This document shows, one piece after another, positions 43,971 to 52,967 of a stretch of DNA of 64,000 nucleotides. The translations under genes were made by a program, and so were the position numbers. Numbering within the stretch: position 1 is the first letter of the stretch; every line of letters begins with the position of its first letter. Source of the stretch: CAWCQC01 sp963819905 (lineage in GTDB: Bacteria > Actinomycetota > Thermoleophilia > Gaiellales > Gaiellaceae). A model generated the notes under the pieces. The model saw only the letters and a list, made by a program, of their open reading frames with translations. It searched no databases and had not been told where the DNA came from. Location of the stretch: positions 1 through 64,000 of the forward strand of contig CAWFXP010000012.1 in assembly GCA_963819905.1 (NCBI GenBank), read 5' to 3'.

Positions 43971-45998
43971 GTGTCCCACGACGCTGACAAGCTGATCCGC
44001 CAGCTCTCGCTCGTCGCCTTCCTGATGGCGGAGCGGCGAGCGTTGACCGCGCGTGACATCAAGAGCTGCGTCGAGGGCTACTCGGACATGTCCGACGAGG
44101 CGTTCGCTCGACGGTTCTACTCCGACCGCTCGGAGCTCGTGAGCCTGGGTGTCCCGCTCCAGTCACAGCGGGACGAGTTCACCGGGGAGGAGCTCTACAC
44201 GCTCCGGTCGGAGCAGTACTTCCTGCCGCCCCTCGAGCTCTCCGACGACGAGCTCGCGGCGCTGCAGACCTCGCTGTTCCTCCTCGAGGGCCAGTTCGCC
44301 TACGCGGAGCCGCTGCGGCTCGCGCTCCAGAACCTCGCGCTGGGACGGCCAGGCTCCGGCGAGGCGCCGACCGCGACGGCCGTGCGGGTCGAGGTGCTCG
44401 ACCGCGACTACTCCTCCGAGACCTCGGGCCGGCTCGCGAAGCTCGATGCCGCCATCTCGAAGCAGCGCACCGTCAGGTTCGACTACTGGGCGATCGGCCG
44501 CGACGAGCTGCTGCAGCGAACGCTCAACCCGTACGCGCTCTTCTCCGACAACGGGGTCTGGTACGTCGTCGGCAAGGATCTCGAGCGGGACGACATCCGC
44601 ACCTTCCGCGTCTCCCGCATTCGCGGTGACATCACGTTCGCCACCCGGAGGGAGCGGGACTTCCGCTTCCCGGCCGACTTCGATCCCTCCGAGTTCCGGG
44701 GCCGGCCTCCCTGGCAGGTGGGCGAGATCGTCGGCGAGGCGCGCATCGCAGTCGGGTCGGACACCGCCTGGTGGGTCGAACGCGCCTTCTCGGGCCGCGG
44801 GCGGCTCGAGGACGGCGTCTTCGTCACCGAGTACTCGGACCTGCGGCTCCTCGCCTCGTGGGTTCTCCGTCAGGACGGACGCGCCCGCCCGCTCGAGCCG
44901 CCGGAGCTCGCAGAAGAGGTGGCGTCCTCGCTCGCCCGGGCCGCCGAGCGTCACGAGGGGTCGCCGGCCGCTCCCGCCGAAGCGGCCTCACCCCCGCCGG
45001 CAGCCGTCCAGGCAGAGCGCCCAGCGGGCCCGGTGCCACCCGAGCGCTTCGCCGTCCTGCAGGCGCTCCTCGCCCACCTGCTCGCGAGCTGCGGCGACGA
45101 GAAGCGTGCCGTGATCCCGGCGAGCGAGTTGACAGACGGTTTCCAGATTCCCTACGACCAGCTGGACGAGCACCTGCAGCTCCTGAACCTCGTCAACTTC
45201 GGCGGCGGATGCTACGCCGTCTACGCGGCGCTCGACGGCGACGAGGTCCGTGTCGAGAAGGAGCTGTTCGGAGACGCCTTCCGCCGCGCGCCGCGCCTCA
45301 CGCCGCTCGAAGCGCGCGCGATCAGGCTCGCCCTCGAGTTCGTCGGGCCCATGATCGCGGCCGGGGCGCACACGCCCCTCGAGCGGGTGCGCGGCAAGCT
45401 CGAGGAGACGTTCGGCCAGTTCGAGCTGCGCGAAAGCTCGGAGCCGCTGATCGGAGGGGAGGAGGAGCAGCTGATCCGCACGCTGTCTGATGCGATCGAG
45501 CAGCACCGGCTCGTCCAGATCGAGTACCTGAAGCCGGAGGAGCGCGAGACGACCACCCGCGTGATCGAGCCCTACCGGTTCGAGCGCACCCTGCCGAACT
45601 GGTACCTCCACGCGTGGGATACGAAGCGCGAGGCGGCGCGCAGCTTCCGCCTCGACCGGATGCGCGAGGCGAGCGTGTTGAAGGAGACGTTCGAGCCGAG
45701 GCCCGATTTCGAGACCGCATCGCGGCTGCGCGTTGCCCGCGTCTGGTTCTCCCGTGAGCAGGCACGCTGGCGAATCGAACGCGGCGCCGTCCAGCTCGAG
45801 GACGGCTCGGCGCTCGAGGAGCTCGGCTTCGGAAGCCCGGACTGGCTCGTCGGTGAGATCCTCTCTTACCGCGGTGAGGCCGTCGTGCTCGAGCCCGAGG
45901 ATCTCCGCACGAGGGTGGCCGGGCGCGCGAGGTCGCTGGCCACCGAGCTCGCGGCCCCGAAGAAGAAGACGAAGGCGAAGGCCAAGGCGAGGCGCTAG
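43971..45998 (+). CDS. pafBC: Fused WYL-domain transcriptional regulator PafBC
   Basis: A 675-aa protein with two tandem copies of a helix-turn-helix plus WYL module, joined by an Ala/Pro-rich linker near residues 325-355. First WYL: RTVRFDYWAIGRDE...YVVGKDLERDDIRTFRVSRI; second: HRLVQIEYLKPEERET...WYLHAWDTKREAARSFRLDRM. In mycobacteria PafB and PafC form a heterodimer activating most LexA-independent DNA-damage genes; fused forms are known in other actinobacteria. GTG start 43971. The C-terminus ends in a Lys/Ala tail. Convergent with queG. Confidence 0.88.
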   Translation: MSHDADKLIRQLSLVAFLMAERRALTARDIKSCVEGYSDMSDEAFARRFYSDRSELVSLGVPLQSQRDEFTGEELYTLRSEQYFLPPLELSDDELAALQTSLFLLEGQFAYAEPLRLALQNLALGRPGSGEAPTATAVRVEVLDRDYSSETSGRLAKLDAAISKQRTVRFDYWAIGRDELLQRTLNPYALFSDNGVWYVVGKDLERDDIRTFRVSRIRGDITFATRRERDFRFPADFDPSEFRGRPPWQVGEIVGEARIAVGSDTAWWVERAFSGRGRLEDGVFVTEYSDLRLLASWVLRQDGRARPLEPPELAEEVASSLARAAERHEGSPAAPAEAASPPPAAVQAERPAGPVPPERFAVLQALLAHLLASCGDEKRAVIPASELTDGFQIPYDQLDEHLQLLNLVNFGGGCYAVYAALDGDEVRVEKELFGDAFRRAPRLTPLEARAIRLALEFVGPMIAAGAHTPLERVRGKLEETFGQFELRESSEPLIGGEEEQLIRTLSDAIEQHRLVQIEYLKPEERETTTRVIEPYRFERTLPNWYLHAWDTKREAARSFRLDRMREASVLKETFEPRPDFETASRLRVARVWFSREQARWRIERGAVQLEDGSALEELGFGSPDWLVGEILSYRGEAVVLEPEDLRTRVAGRARSLATELAAPKKKTKAKAKARR

Positions 45999-46011
45999 AC
46001 CGGCGCGCCCC

Positions 46012-47013
46012 TTACTCGGTGAGCCGCTCGAGTGCCCAGCGAGCATGCTCGGCGAGGAGCTCGTCCTCGCCCGACGCATAGGGCTCGGCGAGGGCGGCGA
46101 GCTCCGCGCGACCGGAGTTCCCGAGGGCGACCAGAGCGTTCCGCCGCAGATAGCGCGGGTCGTTCCGCGGGAAGTAGAGCCGGTCGTAGCGCCGGCGCAG
46201 CTCGTCCGCAGGCGCCGTCAGCCAGTCGGCGAGCGACACCGTCTCCTCGCTGCCTTCGGGCTCGGTCTCCGACGCCCGTCGCTTCTCGATGCCGCGGTTC
46301 CACGGGCACACGTCCTGGCAGATGTCGCAGCCGTAGACCTGGTCGCCGAGCTCCTCGCGGTAGCCATCCGGAATCGGTTTCCGCGACTGTGTCCAGTACG
46401 AGAGGCAGCGGGTCGAGTCGAGCACGCCCGGCTCGTCGAGCGCGCCGGTGGGGCAGGCCTCGATACACAGCGTGCACGAGCCGCAGTCGAGCTCGAGGCG
46501 AGACGTCGGCTCGACCTCGACATCCGTCACGAGCGTCCCGAGCACCACCCATGAGCCGTGCCGCCGCGTAATCAGCATCGTGTTCTTCCCGTAGAAGCCG
46601 ACGCCCGAGCGCGCGGCGCCCTCGCGGTCGACGTGATCGTTCGCGTCGACGAGGACGCGGTAGCTTCCCCCGAGCCGCCGGCCAAGCGCGTCGAGCTTCC
46701 CGCGGAGCTCGGCGTACGCGTCCCGCCAGGCGTAGCGCGGAAGCCGCCCTGTCGCCCCCCGTGGCGGCGGTGCCCGGTCCGGCACGTAGTAGCACAGGGC
46801 CGCCGAGACGACGGTCGCGGCTCCCGGGAGCAGCGTCTCCGGGTGACAGGACACCTCGGGCCGCGCCATGGTGAAGCGCATGTCGGCGAACAGCCCGCGC
46901 GCCTTGCGCGCGTGGATCGCCTCCTCCGTCTCTCGGTAGGGCTCGGCCGGCGCCGCCCCGATCACGTCGATCCCGAGCTCCCTGGCCAGCCGTTCCAGCT
47001 CGCCGGTCTCCAC
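46012..47013 (-). CDS. queG: Epoxyqueuosine reductase QueG
   Basis: Cobalamin and Fe-S dependent last step of queuosine synthesis. 333 aa: N-terminal catalytic domain (GVGFYGKNTMLITRRHGSWVVLG region read in parts, with DVEVEP), two 4Fe-4S motifs (CGSCTLCIEACPTGAL and CDICQDVCPWN), and a C-terminal HEAT-like repeat (YLRRNALVALGNSG). GTG start 47013. With queA and tgt in the window this gives the late queuosine steps, though the loci are 9 kb apart. Confidence 0.94.
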   Translation of the reverse strand: METGELERLARELGIDVIGAAPAEPYRETEEAIHARKARGLFADMRFTMARPEVSCHPETLLPGAATVVSAALCYYVPDRAPPPRGATGRLPRYAWRDAYAELRGKLDALGRRLGGSYRVLVDANDHVDREGAARSGVGFYGKNTMLITRRHGSWVVLGTLVTDVEVEPTSRLELDCGSCTLCIEACPTGALDEPGVLDSTRCLSYWTQSRKPIPDGYREELGDQVYGCDICQDVCPWNRGIEKRRASETEPEGSEETVSLADWLTAPADELRRRYDRLYFPRNDPRYLRRNALVALGNSGRAELAALAEPYASGEDELLAEHARWALERLTE

Positions 47014-47055
47014 GCAGCCACCGTAGCAGCGGGAGCATGACTAGGATCACCGTCG

Positions 47056-48039
47056 GTGAAGGCGATCGTAATCCACGAGGACGGCGGGCCGGAGGTTCTT
47101 CGTTACGAGGACGTGCCGGACCCTGTCGCGGGGCCCGGCGAGGCGCTCGTCCGCCTGCGCGCGGCGTCGCTGAACCACCTCGACGTCTGGACGAGGATGG
47201 GCATGCCTTCGGCGCCAAAGCCACGCATCCTCGGGGCGGACGGAGCGGGTGTCGTCGAGGCACTCGGTGAGGGCGTGAACGGCCTCGACGTCGGGCAGGA
47301 GGTCGTCCTCAACCCCGGCCTCGCCGACGGCAAGCACATCATCGGCGAGCACTGCGACGGAACGCACGCCGAGCTGATCGCCGTCGATGCCGACTACGTC
47401 CACGCGAAGCCGCCGCACCTGAGCTTCGAGGAGGCGGCCGCGTTCCCGCTGGTGTGGGAGACCGCCTACCGCATGCTCGTCGTCCGCGCCGGGCTTCGAG
47501 AAGGCGAGTGGGTGCTGTGCTGGGGCGTCGGCTCGGGCGTCGGCTCCGCGGCCTTCCAGATCGCCAAGGCCCTCGGCGCCCGGGTGGTGGTGACCTCGTC
47601 GCACGACGAGAAGCTCGCCCGGGCGGCCGAGCTCGGTGCGGACGTGACGGTGAACCACGCCTCCGGAGATGTCGCCGCAACCGTGAAGGAGGCGACCGGC
47701 GGTCGGGGAGCCGACGTCGTCGTCGAGCACGTCGGCGAGGCAACGTGGAAGGCGTCGCTCGCCGCGGCCTCCCAGGGCGGGCGAATCGTCGTCTGCGGAG
47801 CGACGAGCGGGCCGAACCCCCCTGCCCAGCTCCACCGCGTCTGGTGGAAGCAGCTGTCGATTCTCGGCTCGACCATGGCCACCCGTGAGGACTTCGCCGG
47901 TCTGCTCGACCTCGTGAACGGGCGCGGGCTCCGCCCGATGGTCGACCGCGTGCTCCCGCTCGCAGACGCGGCCGACGCGCACCGGCGCCTCGAGGCGGGC
48001 GAGCAGTCCGGGAAGATCGTCCTCTCGATTCCGTCGTGA
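47056..48039 (+). CDS. Quinone oxidoreductase-like MDR/zinc-type alcohol dehydrogenase
   Basis: A 327-aa medium-chain dehydrogenase/reductase. GroES-like N-domain (MKAIVIHEDGGPEVLRYEDVP, NHLDVWTRMG, GADGAGVVEALGEGV) and an NAD(P) fold with VLCWGVGSGVGSAAFQIAKALGARV split by one residue from the usual GxGxxG. Some catalytic zinc ligands are retained, including His in IIGEHCDGTHAE, so zinc dependence is uncertain. TAGGAT lies 8 bp upstream of GTG 47056. The stop overlaps the start of the MFS gene. Substrate unknown. Confidence 0.88.
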   Translation: MKAIVIHEDGGPEVLRYEDVPDPVAGPGEALVRLRAASLNHLDVWTRMGMPSAPKPRILGADGAGVVEALGEGVNGLDVGQEVVLNPGLADGKHIIGEHCDGTHAELIAVDADYVHAKPPHLSFEEAAAFPLVWETAYRMLVVRAGLREGEWVLCWGVGSGVGSAAFQIAKALGARVVVTSSHDEKLARAAELGADVTVNHASGDVAATVKEATGGRGADVVVEHVGEATWKASLAAASQGGRIVVCGATSGPNPPAQLHRVWWKQLSILGSTMATREDFAGLLDLVNGRGLRPMVDRVLPLADAADAHRRLEAGEQSGKIVLSIPS

Positions 48040-49271
48040 TGCCTCCGCAGCGGGCGCGCGAGGCGCTCGTTCGCAGGAACACGATTCTCCTCGTCGTCGC
48101 CCAGGGAGCGCTGATGGCGATGAGCGCCACCTTCTTCACGCTGGCGGTCGTCGCGATCGTCGACCTGACCGGGCGGGAGCGGTGGGCGGGGATACTGCTC
48201 GCGCTCTTCAACGGGTCTGCGGCCGTGAGCGCCCTGATCGTCGGCCGGCTGATGGACCGGTACGGCCGGCGCCCCGGTCTCGCCTTCGGCTACGCCCTCT
48301 ACGCGACGGCTGGGATCGGCGGCGCCGTCGCAATCTGGCAGGGGTCGTCCTGGCTTCTGCTCGCGATGGCGGTCCCGTTCGGCGCGGGCCTCGGCGCCGG
48401 CCAGCTCGGTCGGGTCGCGGTCGCCGACATGTACCCCAGCCGCTTGCGCGGGCGGATGGTCGGGATCATCGTTGCCGCCGGCACCCTGGGCGCCATCTTC
48501 GGCGCGCCGGTCGTCGCCGCGGTCGAGGCGGCGACCGACTCCACGGTGGCGCCGTGGCTCCTGATCCCGGCGATCGGGGCGATCGGCCTCGCGGCCGTGC
48601 TGCTCCTCCGCCCCGACCCCCGCGACCTGGCGGAGGAGCCGCTCCTAACGGCGCGGGAGAGCGGCGGCGGCCGCCCGCTCGGGGCTCTGCTCCACCTGCC
48701 GCCGTTCCGGGCGGCGGTGGTCGCGATCGCGGTCGCCCAGACGTCGATGGTGGCGGTGATGGGAGTGACACCCGTCGTGATCGACGGCTACGGCGGCAGC
48801 GCCCTCGCGATCGCGCTGGTCATCAGCTTCCACATGGTCGGGATGTTCGCGATCGCCCCGGTGATCGGGGCCCTGCTCGACCGCTACGGTCGTCGCCCGG
48901 GCCTGCTCGTCGGCGGAGTGCTCACGGCGACCGGCGCCATCCTCGGCTCGTTCACCGAGGTGACTCCTCTGATCGGCATCGGCCTGTTCCTCGTCGGCCT
49001 CGGCTGGTCGGCCTGCTACCTGGGCGCGACGGCGGCGATCAGCGACCTCACGACGGCCGGCGAGCGCGGCGGCGCGCTCGGCTTCACCGACCTCGCGACC
49101 TCGGTCGCGGCGGCGGTGGGAGCTCTCGCCGGCGGGTTCGTGCTCGAGTCCTCGGGCATCGCGATCGTCGGCATCGCGATGGCGGCGCTCATGCTGCCCG
49201 CGCTCGCTCTCGTAGCGCCGCTCCGCGAGCCTTCGCCCGGCCGCTGGGTCGCCCCTGAGCCGGCGAAGTAG
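48036..49271 (+). CDS. Major facilitator superfamily transporter
   Basis: A roughly 411-aa protein with twelve hydrophobic helices. MFS loop motifs are visible: GRLMDRYGRRPGLAFGYAL between helices 2 and 3, and its counterpart LLDRYGRRPGLLVGG in the second half. Start is GTG 48036 or ATG 48039, both overlapping the preceding stop, so it is co-expressed with the MDR dehydrogenase. Substrate unknown; efflux of a small molecule is possible. Confidence 0.9.
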   Translation: MMPPQRAREALVRRNTILLVVAQGALMAMSATFFTLAVVAIVDLTGRERWAGILLALFNGSAAVSALIVGRLMDRYGRRPGLAFGYALYATAGIGGAVAIWQGSSWLLLAMAVPFGAGLGAGQLGRVAVADMYPSRLRGRMVGIIVAAGTLGAIFGAPVVAAVEAATDSTVAPWLLIPAIGAIGLAAVLLLRPDPRDLAEEPLLTARESGGGRPLGALLHLPPFRAAVVAIAVAQTSMVAVMGVTPVVIDGYGGSALAIALVISFHMVGMFAIAPVIGALLDRYGRRPGLLVGGVLTATGAILGSFTEVTPLIGIGLFLVGLGWSACYLGATAAISDLTTAGERGGALGFTDLATSVAAAVGALAGGFVLESSGIAIVGIAMAALMLPALALVAPLREPSPGRWVAPEPAK

Positions 49272-49274
49272 CGG

Positions 49275-50885
49275 CTACCGAACGAGCCGGGCCCGGAAGC
49301 GATACGGATCCGGGTCGTGCCGGTAGGTGCCCCCGCACGTGTAGGGCTCGCCCCGGTTGCAGGCGGCAAGCTGCAGGTTCGCGTTCGACAGCACGACGAC
49401 CACGGCGCTGCCGAGCGGCACGGTCGTGGTCGCGTCGCCGCGGATGTTCAGCGGGACCCGCCGGATGCTCACCGCGCCGCCCTTCGTCCGGAGGGCGAGC
49501 GACGCCTGCGAGCCGCCTGTTCGCCGCGGCAGGTCGAGCTGGATCCGAACCTTCGCTCCCGCCCCGACGCCCGCCCCGGGCACGAGGTAGCCGTACCCCG
49601 TCGTCAGGTGGAGCAGCGTCTTCGTACGCCAGCCGGTGTCGCGACGCGAGACCGAAAGCCTGATCGGGTTGCCGATGGGCGCCTGCAGCGGCTCGCCCCG
49701 GCCGTTCCGGTAGGCGGCCCCTTCCTCGTAGAAGGCCGCGGGACGCACGTTCGAGGCGCCGAAGCCGGTAAACGCCAGGCCGAAGCTCGATCCGTGCTGA
49801 CGGAGCGCCCGGTCGACGGCGTGGATCGACCGGAGCTGGTCGGGGGCGCCGCCGATCTCGATCGCGCGGCGGATCGCCGCCGCGTCGAGCGTCTCGCTGA
49901 CGTAGCGGAAGAACAGCCAGCCGCCGTATTTGAAGCTGTCGAGATCGTCGTCGAACGTCGTCGTGTCGAGCGGGACGTCGGGGTCGGTGAGCGCGCTCGA
50001 GCGGAGGTACTGGTAGTTGTCGTTCACCGAGTCGAAGGCCTCGTCCTCGACCCAGGTGGCGGTGCTCTCGATAAGCCAGGAGTCCTGGAACGCGTTGTAG
50101 GCGTACTGGACGGCGTGGAAGAACTCGTGCGCCACCGTTACCTGCAGCGCCGGCAGGCCGCTCGCGACTCCAGGGAACTCGGCCGGGGAGTAGTCGTTGT
50201 CGACCACGCAGTAGGCCGACACGTCGAGGTTCGAAGCGGTCGGATCGAAGGCGGTCGGATCGTCGGTAATGCAGTAGCCGTACAGCCCACTCGGCAGGTC
50301 CTTGACGTAGATGTCGATCAGGCCGTTCGCGTTCAACGGGTTCGTCGCCGTGGAGCTCGCGTCGCTCTTCGGCTTGCGGTATCCCAGGCGGTCGATCTCG
50401 ACCGACCAGACCGTTGCCATGCTCGCGAAGACGTCGTCGATGAACGCCTGGGTGGCCGCGTCGTCCGAGACCGTGACCCAGTTGACGCAGAAGTCGGAAG
50501 TGCACCGGTAGACGTAGTTGTCGGAGTTGACGACCGCGGGGTCGTAGTGCCCGCCGATCTCGTTCGGATCGGAGGTGTCGTCCGGACGGGAGAGGATCGC
50601 CCGCGCGAGCCGCTGCTCGGCCGGGACGAGGTCGTCGTAGCGAGCGACGAGATCACGGAGCACGAGCGTCGCCTCGCGATCCTCCACCGGCGCGACCGAG
50701 CCGAAACGGGAGCGCACCGCGGCCGGCCGGAAGATCGACCGGGCGCGCTGGAGCGCATACTGCGCCTCCGTCAGCGACCCGCGGGCGAGGGCGCGCGAGA
50801 GCGCGTCGTCGGGCCCGGGCGAAAGCGGGGGAACAGCGCGCTCGCCGGCCAGTGCGGTAGGCGTCAGCGCGAGGGCGAGCGCCAC
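49275..50885 (-). CDS. Secreted zinc metalloprotease-like protein (HExxH)
   Basis: A 536-aa protein with the zincin motif QVTVAHEFFHAVQYAYN followed by a downstream Glu in ESTATWVEDEAF, the arrangement of MXAN_6640-type putative metallopeptidases. A beta-rich C-terminal domain follows. The GTG at 50885 starts in the middle of a hydrophobic run: in-frame codons upstream to a TAG encode VLARLITLSVAFVALALALT, which would complete a signal peptide but has no normal start codon. The true start may be a rare codon or be hidden by an indel. Convergent with the MFS gene. Confidence 0.8.
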   Translation of the reverse strand: MALALALTPTALAGERAVPPLSPGPDDALSRALARGSLTEAQYALQRARSIFRPAAVRSRFGSVAPVEDREATLVLRDLVARYDDLVPAEQRLARAILSRPDDTSDPNEIGGHYDPAVVNSDNYVYRCTSDFCVNWVTVSDDAATQAFIDDVFASMATVWSVEIDRLGYRKPKSDASSTATNPLNANGLIDIYVKDLPSGLYGYCITDDPTAFDPTASNLDVSAYCVVDNDYSPAEFPGVASGLPALQVTVAHEFFHAVQYAYNAFQDSWLIESTATWVEDEAFDSVNDNYQYLRSSALTDPDVPLDTTTFDDDLDSFKYGGWLFFRYVSETLDAAAIRRAIEIGGAPDQLRSIHAVDRALRQHGSSFGLAFTGFGASNVRPAAFYEEGAAYRNGRGEPLQAPIGNPIRLSVSRRDTGWRTKTLLHLTTGYGYLVPGAGVGAGAKVRIQLDLPRRTGGSQASLALRTKGGAVSIRRVPLNIRGDATTTVPLGSAVVVVLSNANLQLAACNRGEPYTCGGTYRHDPDPYRFRARLVR

Positions 50886-50927
50886 GAACGCGACCGAGAG
50901 GGTGATCAGGCGGGCGAGGACCGAGGC

Positions 50928-51227
50928 CTACCCGAAGCCGAGGATGAACTTGGCGTCGTCCGACATCTTCTCGGGAGTCCACGGCGGGGCCCAGACGAGC
51001 TCGGTCTCGACCTCGTCGACGCCGGGCATCCCCTCGACGACCTCACGGATCTGCTGCTCGATCAGCGGGCCCACCGGGCAGCCCATGGACGTGAGGCTGT
51101 ACGTGACGTGCACCTTGGAGCCCTCGACCTCGGCATCGTAGAGCAGCCCGAGCTCGACGATGTCCATCCCGAGCTCCGGATCCTCGACCACCCGGAGCGC
51201 ATCGAATACCTCGTCACGGCTAACCAC
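50928..51227 (-). CDS. SufT/DUF59 (MIP18) family Fe-S assembly factor
   Basis: A 99-aa protein: VVSRDEVFDALRVVEDPELGMDIVELGLLYD read across the family N-terminus, VTYSLTSMGCPVGPLIEQQI with the conserved Cys, and the end MSDDAKFILGFG. Homologues (SufT, PaaD-like, MIP18) help mature Fe-S proteins. GTG 51227 gives the standard length. In the same direction as the flanking PNPOx-like and protease genes. Confidence 0.88.
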   Translation of the reverse strand: MVSRDEVFDALRVVEDPELGMDIVELGLLYDAEVEGSKVHVTYSLTSMGCPVGPLIEQQIREVVEGMPGVDEVETELVWAPPWTPEKMSDDAKFILGFG

Positions 51228-51261
51228 GTCGCTGAGTCTAGCGGCCGCGCTCGGCGCGACC

Positions 51262-51882
51262 TCAGTAGAAGCCCTCGCGTCGCTCGTAGCGCTCGGCCCG
51301 CTCCTCGTCGTACGTCGCCGCGTCGAAGTCGGCATCGAGCGAGCGATGGACCTCCCCCGATGACGGCAGTTCCTCCCTGCGCACGTAGCGGTCGGGCTCC
51401 CAGAGCTGCGAGCGCAGGAATGCCTTCGAGCAGTGCGAGTAGGCCTGGTCGATCTCGATCAGCAACCCGAGCCTGGGGATCTTGCCCTCGACGGCGCAAG
51501 GCGCGAGCAACTCCGAGTCGGTGACGACCGAGGCACGGCCGTTCACGCGAAACGTGTCGCCGACGCCCGGGATGATGAACAGGAGCGCGACGTGGGGGTT
51601 CTCGAGCACGTTCGTGAGCGAGTCGGCGAGACGGTTGCCCGGCCGGTCCGGCAGGAGCAGCGTGCGCTCGTCGATGATGCGCACGAACCCGGCCGGATCC
51701 CCACGCGGGCTCACGTCACAGGTTCCGTCGCGCGCGGCGGTCGCGAGGCAGAGGAACGGCGAACGCTCGACGAACTGACGCGTGACGTCGTTCAGCCGGT
51801 CGCTCACCTTCGACCGCACGACCGGGACGGGGTCGCCGAGCAGAGATCGCAGCGCCTCCGCATCCTGGATCGAATCCGCCAT
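51262..51882 (-). CDS. Pyridoxamine 5'-phosphate oxidase-fold flavoprotein
   Basis: A 206-aa split-barrel protein: FVERSPFLCLATAARDGTCDVSPRGDPAGFVRI, LLLPDRPGNRLADSLTNVLENPHVALLFIIPG and TFRVNGRASVVTD are read in consecutive family segments that bind FMN or F420. Members of this group reduce or oxidise varied substrates, and the real substrate cannot be assigned. ATG 51882 lies 2 bp after the GlpX stop, so the genes are coupled. Confidence 0.85.
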   Translation of the reverse strand: MADSIQDAEALRSLLGDPVPVVRSKVSDRLNDVTRQFVERSPFLCLATAARDGTCDVSPRGDPAGFVRIIDERTLLLPDRPGNRLADSLTNVLENPHVALLFIIPGVGDTFRVNGRASVVTDSELLAPCAVEGKIPRLGLLIEIDQAYSHCSKAFLRSQLWEPDRYVRREELPSSGEVHRSLDADFDAATYDEERAERYERREGFY

Positions 51883-51884
51883 CG

Positions 51885-52865
51885 CTACCCGAGCAACCTG
51901 ACGTCCTCGCGGCGCTCCCGCGCGAAGAAGTGAGTTCCGTCGACGAAGCGCACCCAGTTGCAGCGCGTGCACATGACGAGGGACTGCGTGCGGGCGCTGT
52001 CGGCGAGGTATCGCACCCCGCGGAGCAGGTCTCCGTTCGAGACCCCCGTCGCGGCGACGATGGCGTCGTTCGGGGCGAGCTCCTCGTTGGTGAGCACCTT
52101 GTCCATATCCTCGTAGCCGTACTCCCGCGCCTGGGCGATCTCGCTGCGGGAGACGGGCCAGAACTGGGCCTGGAGCTCCCCGCCGAGGCAGCGGAGCGCG
52201 GCGGCGGCGATCACCGCCTGGCGCGCGCCGCCGATGCCGATCGCGAGATGGTCGTTCGTGCCCCGCACGGCCGCCGTGATCGCGGCCGTGACGTCGCCGT
52301 CCTGGATGAGCTTGATCCGGGCACCGGACTGGCGGAGCTCCTCGATCAAATCATGGTGGCGCGGGCGGTCGAGCACGATCGCGGTGACGTCGTTCGTATT
52401 CCTGCCGAGCGCCTCCGCGATCGCGTGCACGTTCTCCGCGACCGGCTTGGACAGGTCGATGCGACCGCGCGCCACGGGCCCCACCGCCATCTTGCGGACG
52501 TACATCTGCGGGAGCTTCGGAATCGTGCCGGGGTCGCCGACCGCGATCATCGCCATCGCGCCGTGGCCGCCGCGGGCAACGACGACCGGTCCCTCGAGCG
52601 GGTCGACCGCGAGATCGACCGGCTGGCCTCCGCTGCCGACGACGGCGTCGCCGGCGAGGCCGCTCCCCTCGTCCTCGCTGCCGATCACCACCTTCCCCTC
52701 GATCGGCATCAGGTCGAGGGCAGCCCGCATACCGGACGTCGCGGCCTCGGCGGCGCCCTCGACGTCGCCGCGCCCGAGCCAGCGGCCGCTGGCGAGCGCG
52801 GCCCGCTCGGTGACCGCGGCGTACGCCTCGCACTGGCACACATTGCCGTCGCCGGTCGTCCTCAC
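51885..52865 (-). CDS. GlpX-family (class II fructose-1,6-bisphosphatase-like) protein with altered catalytic residues
   Basis: A 326-aa homologue of GlpX, clear over LAVDPLEG, VGDPGTIPKLPQMYVRKMAVGP, ATGVSNGDLLRGVRY and others. Compared with the well-studied E. coli enzyme, the catalytic Thr after DPxEG is Pro93, the metal-binding Glu in GGAPEG is Gln216 (GGARQA), and the GEGExDEAPML segment is replaced by GSEDEGSGLAG. These changes question bisphosphatase activity. It also has Cys pairs at both ends (NVCQCEA and VMCTRCNW). It could be a divergent enzyme or a non-catalytic paralogue. Confidence 0.85.
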   Translation of the reverse strand: MRTTGDGNVCQCEAYAAVTERAALASGRWLGRGDVEGAAEAATSGMRAALDLMPIEGKVVIGSEDEGSGLAGDAVVGSGGQPVDLAVDPLEGPVVVARGGHGAMAMIAVGDPGTIPKLPQMYVRKMAVGPVARGRIDLSKPVAENVHAIAEALGRNTNDVTAIVLDRPRHHDLIEELRQSGARIKLIQDGDVTAAITAAVRGTNDHLAIGIGGARQAVIAAAALRCLGGELQAQFWPVSRSEIAQAREYGYEDMDKVLTNEELAPNDAIVAATGVSNGDLLRGVRYLADSARTQSLVMCTRCNWVRFVDGTHFFARERREDVRLLG

Positions 52866-52967
52866 CGTGCCTGAGTCTAGAGGGTCGCTCTTCCCGGGCG
52901 CGTACCCCCGGTCGTGAGCGCGGGCTCGTGCCTGGCCGTCCGGGGACGTTGCTATCCTCGGTCGCAG

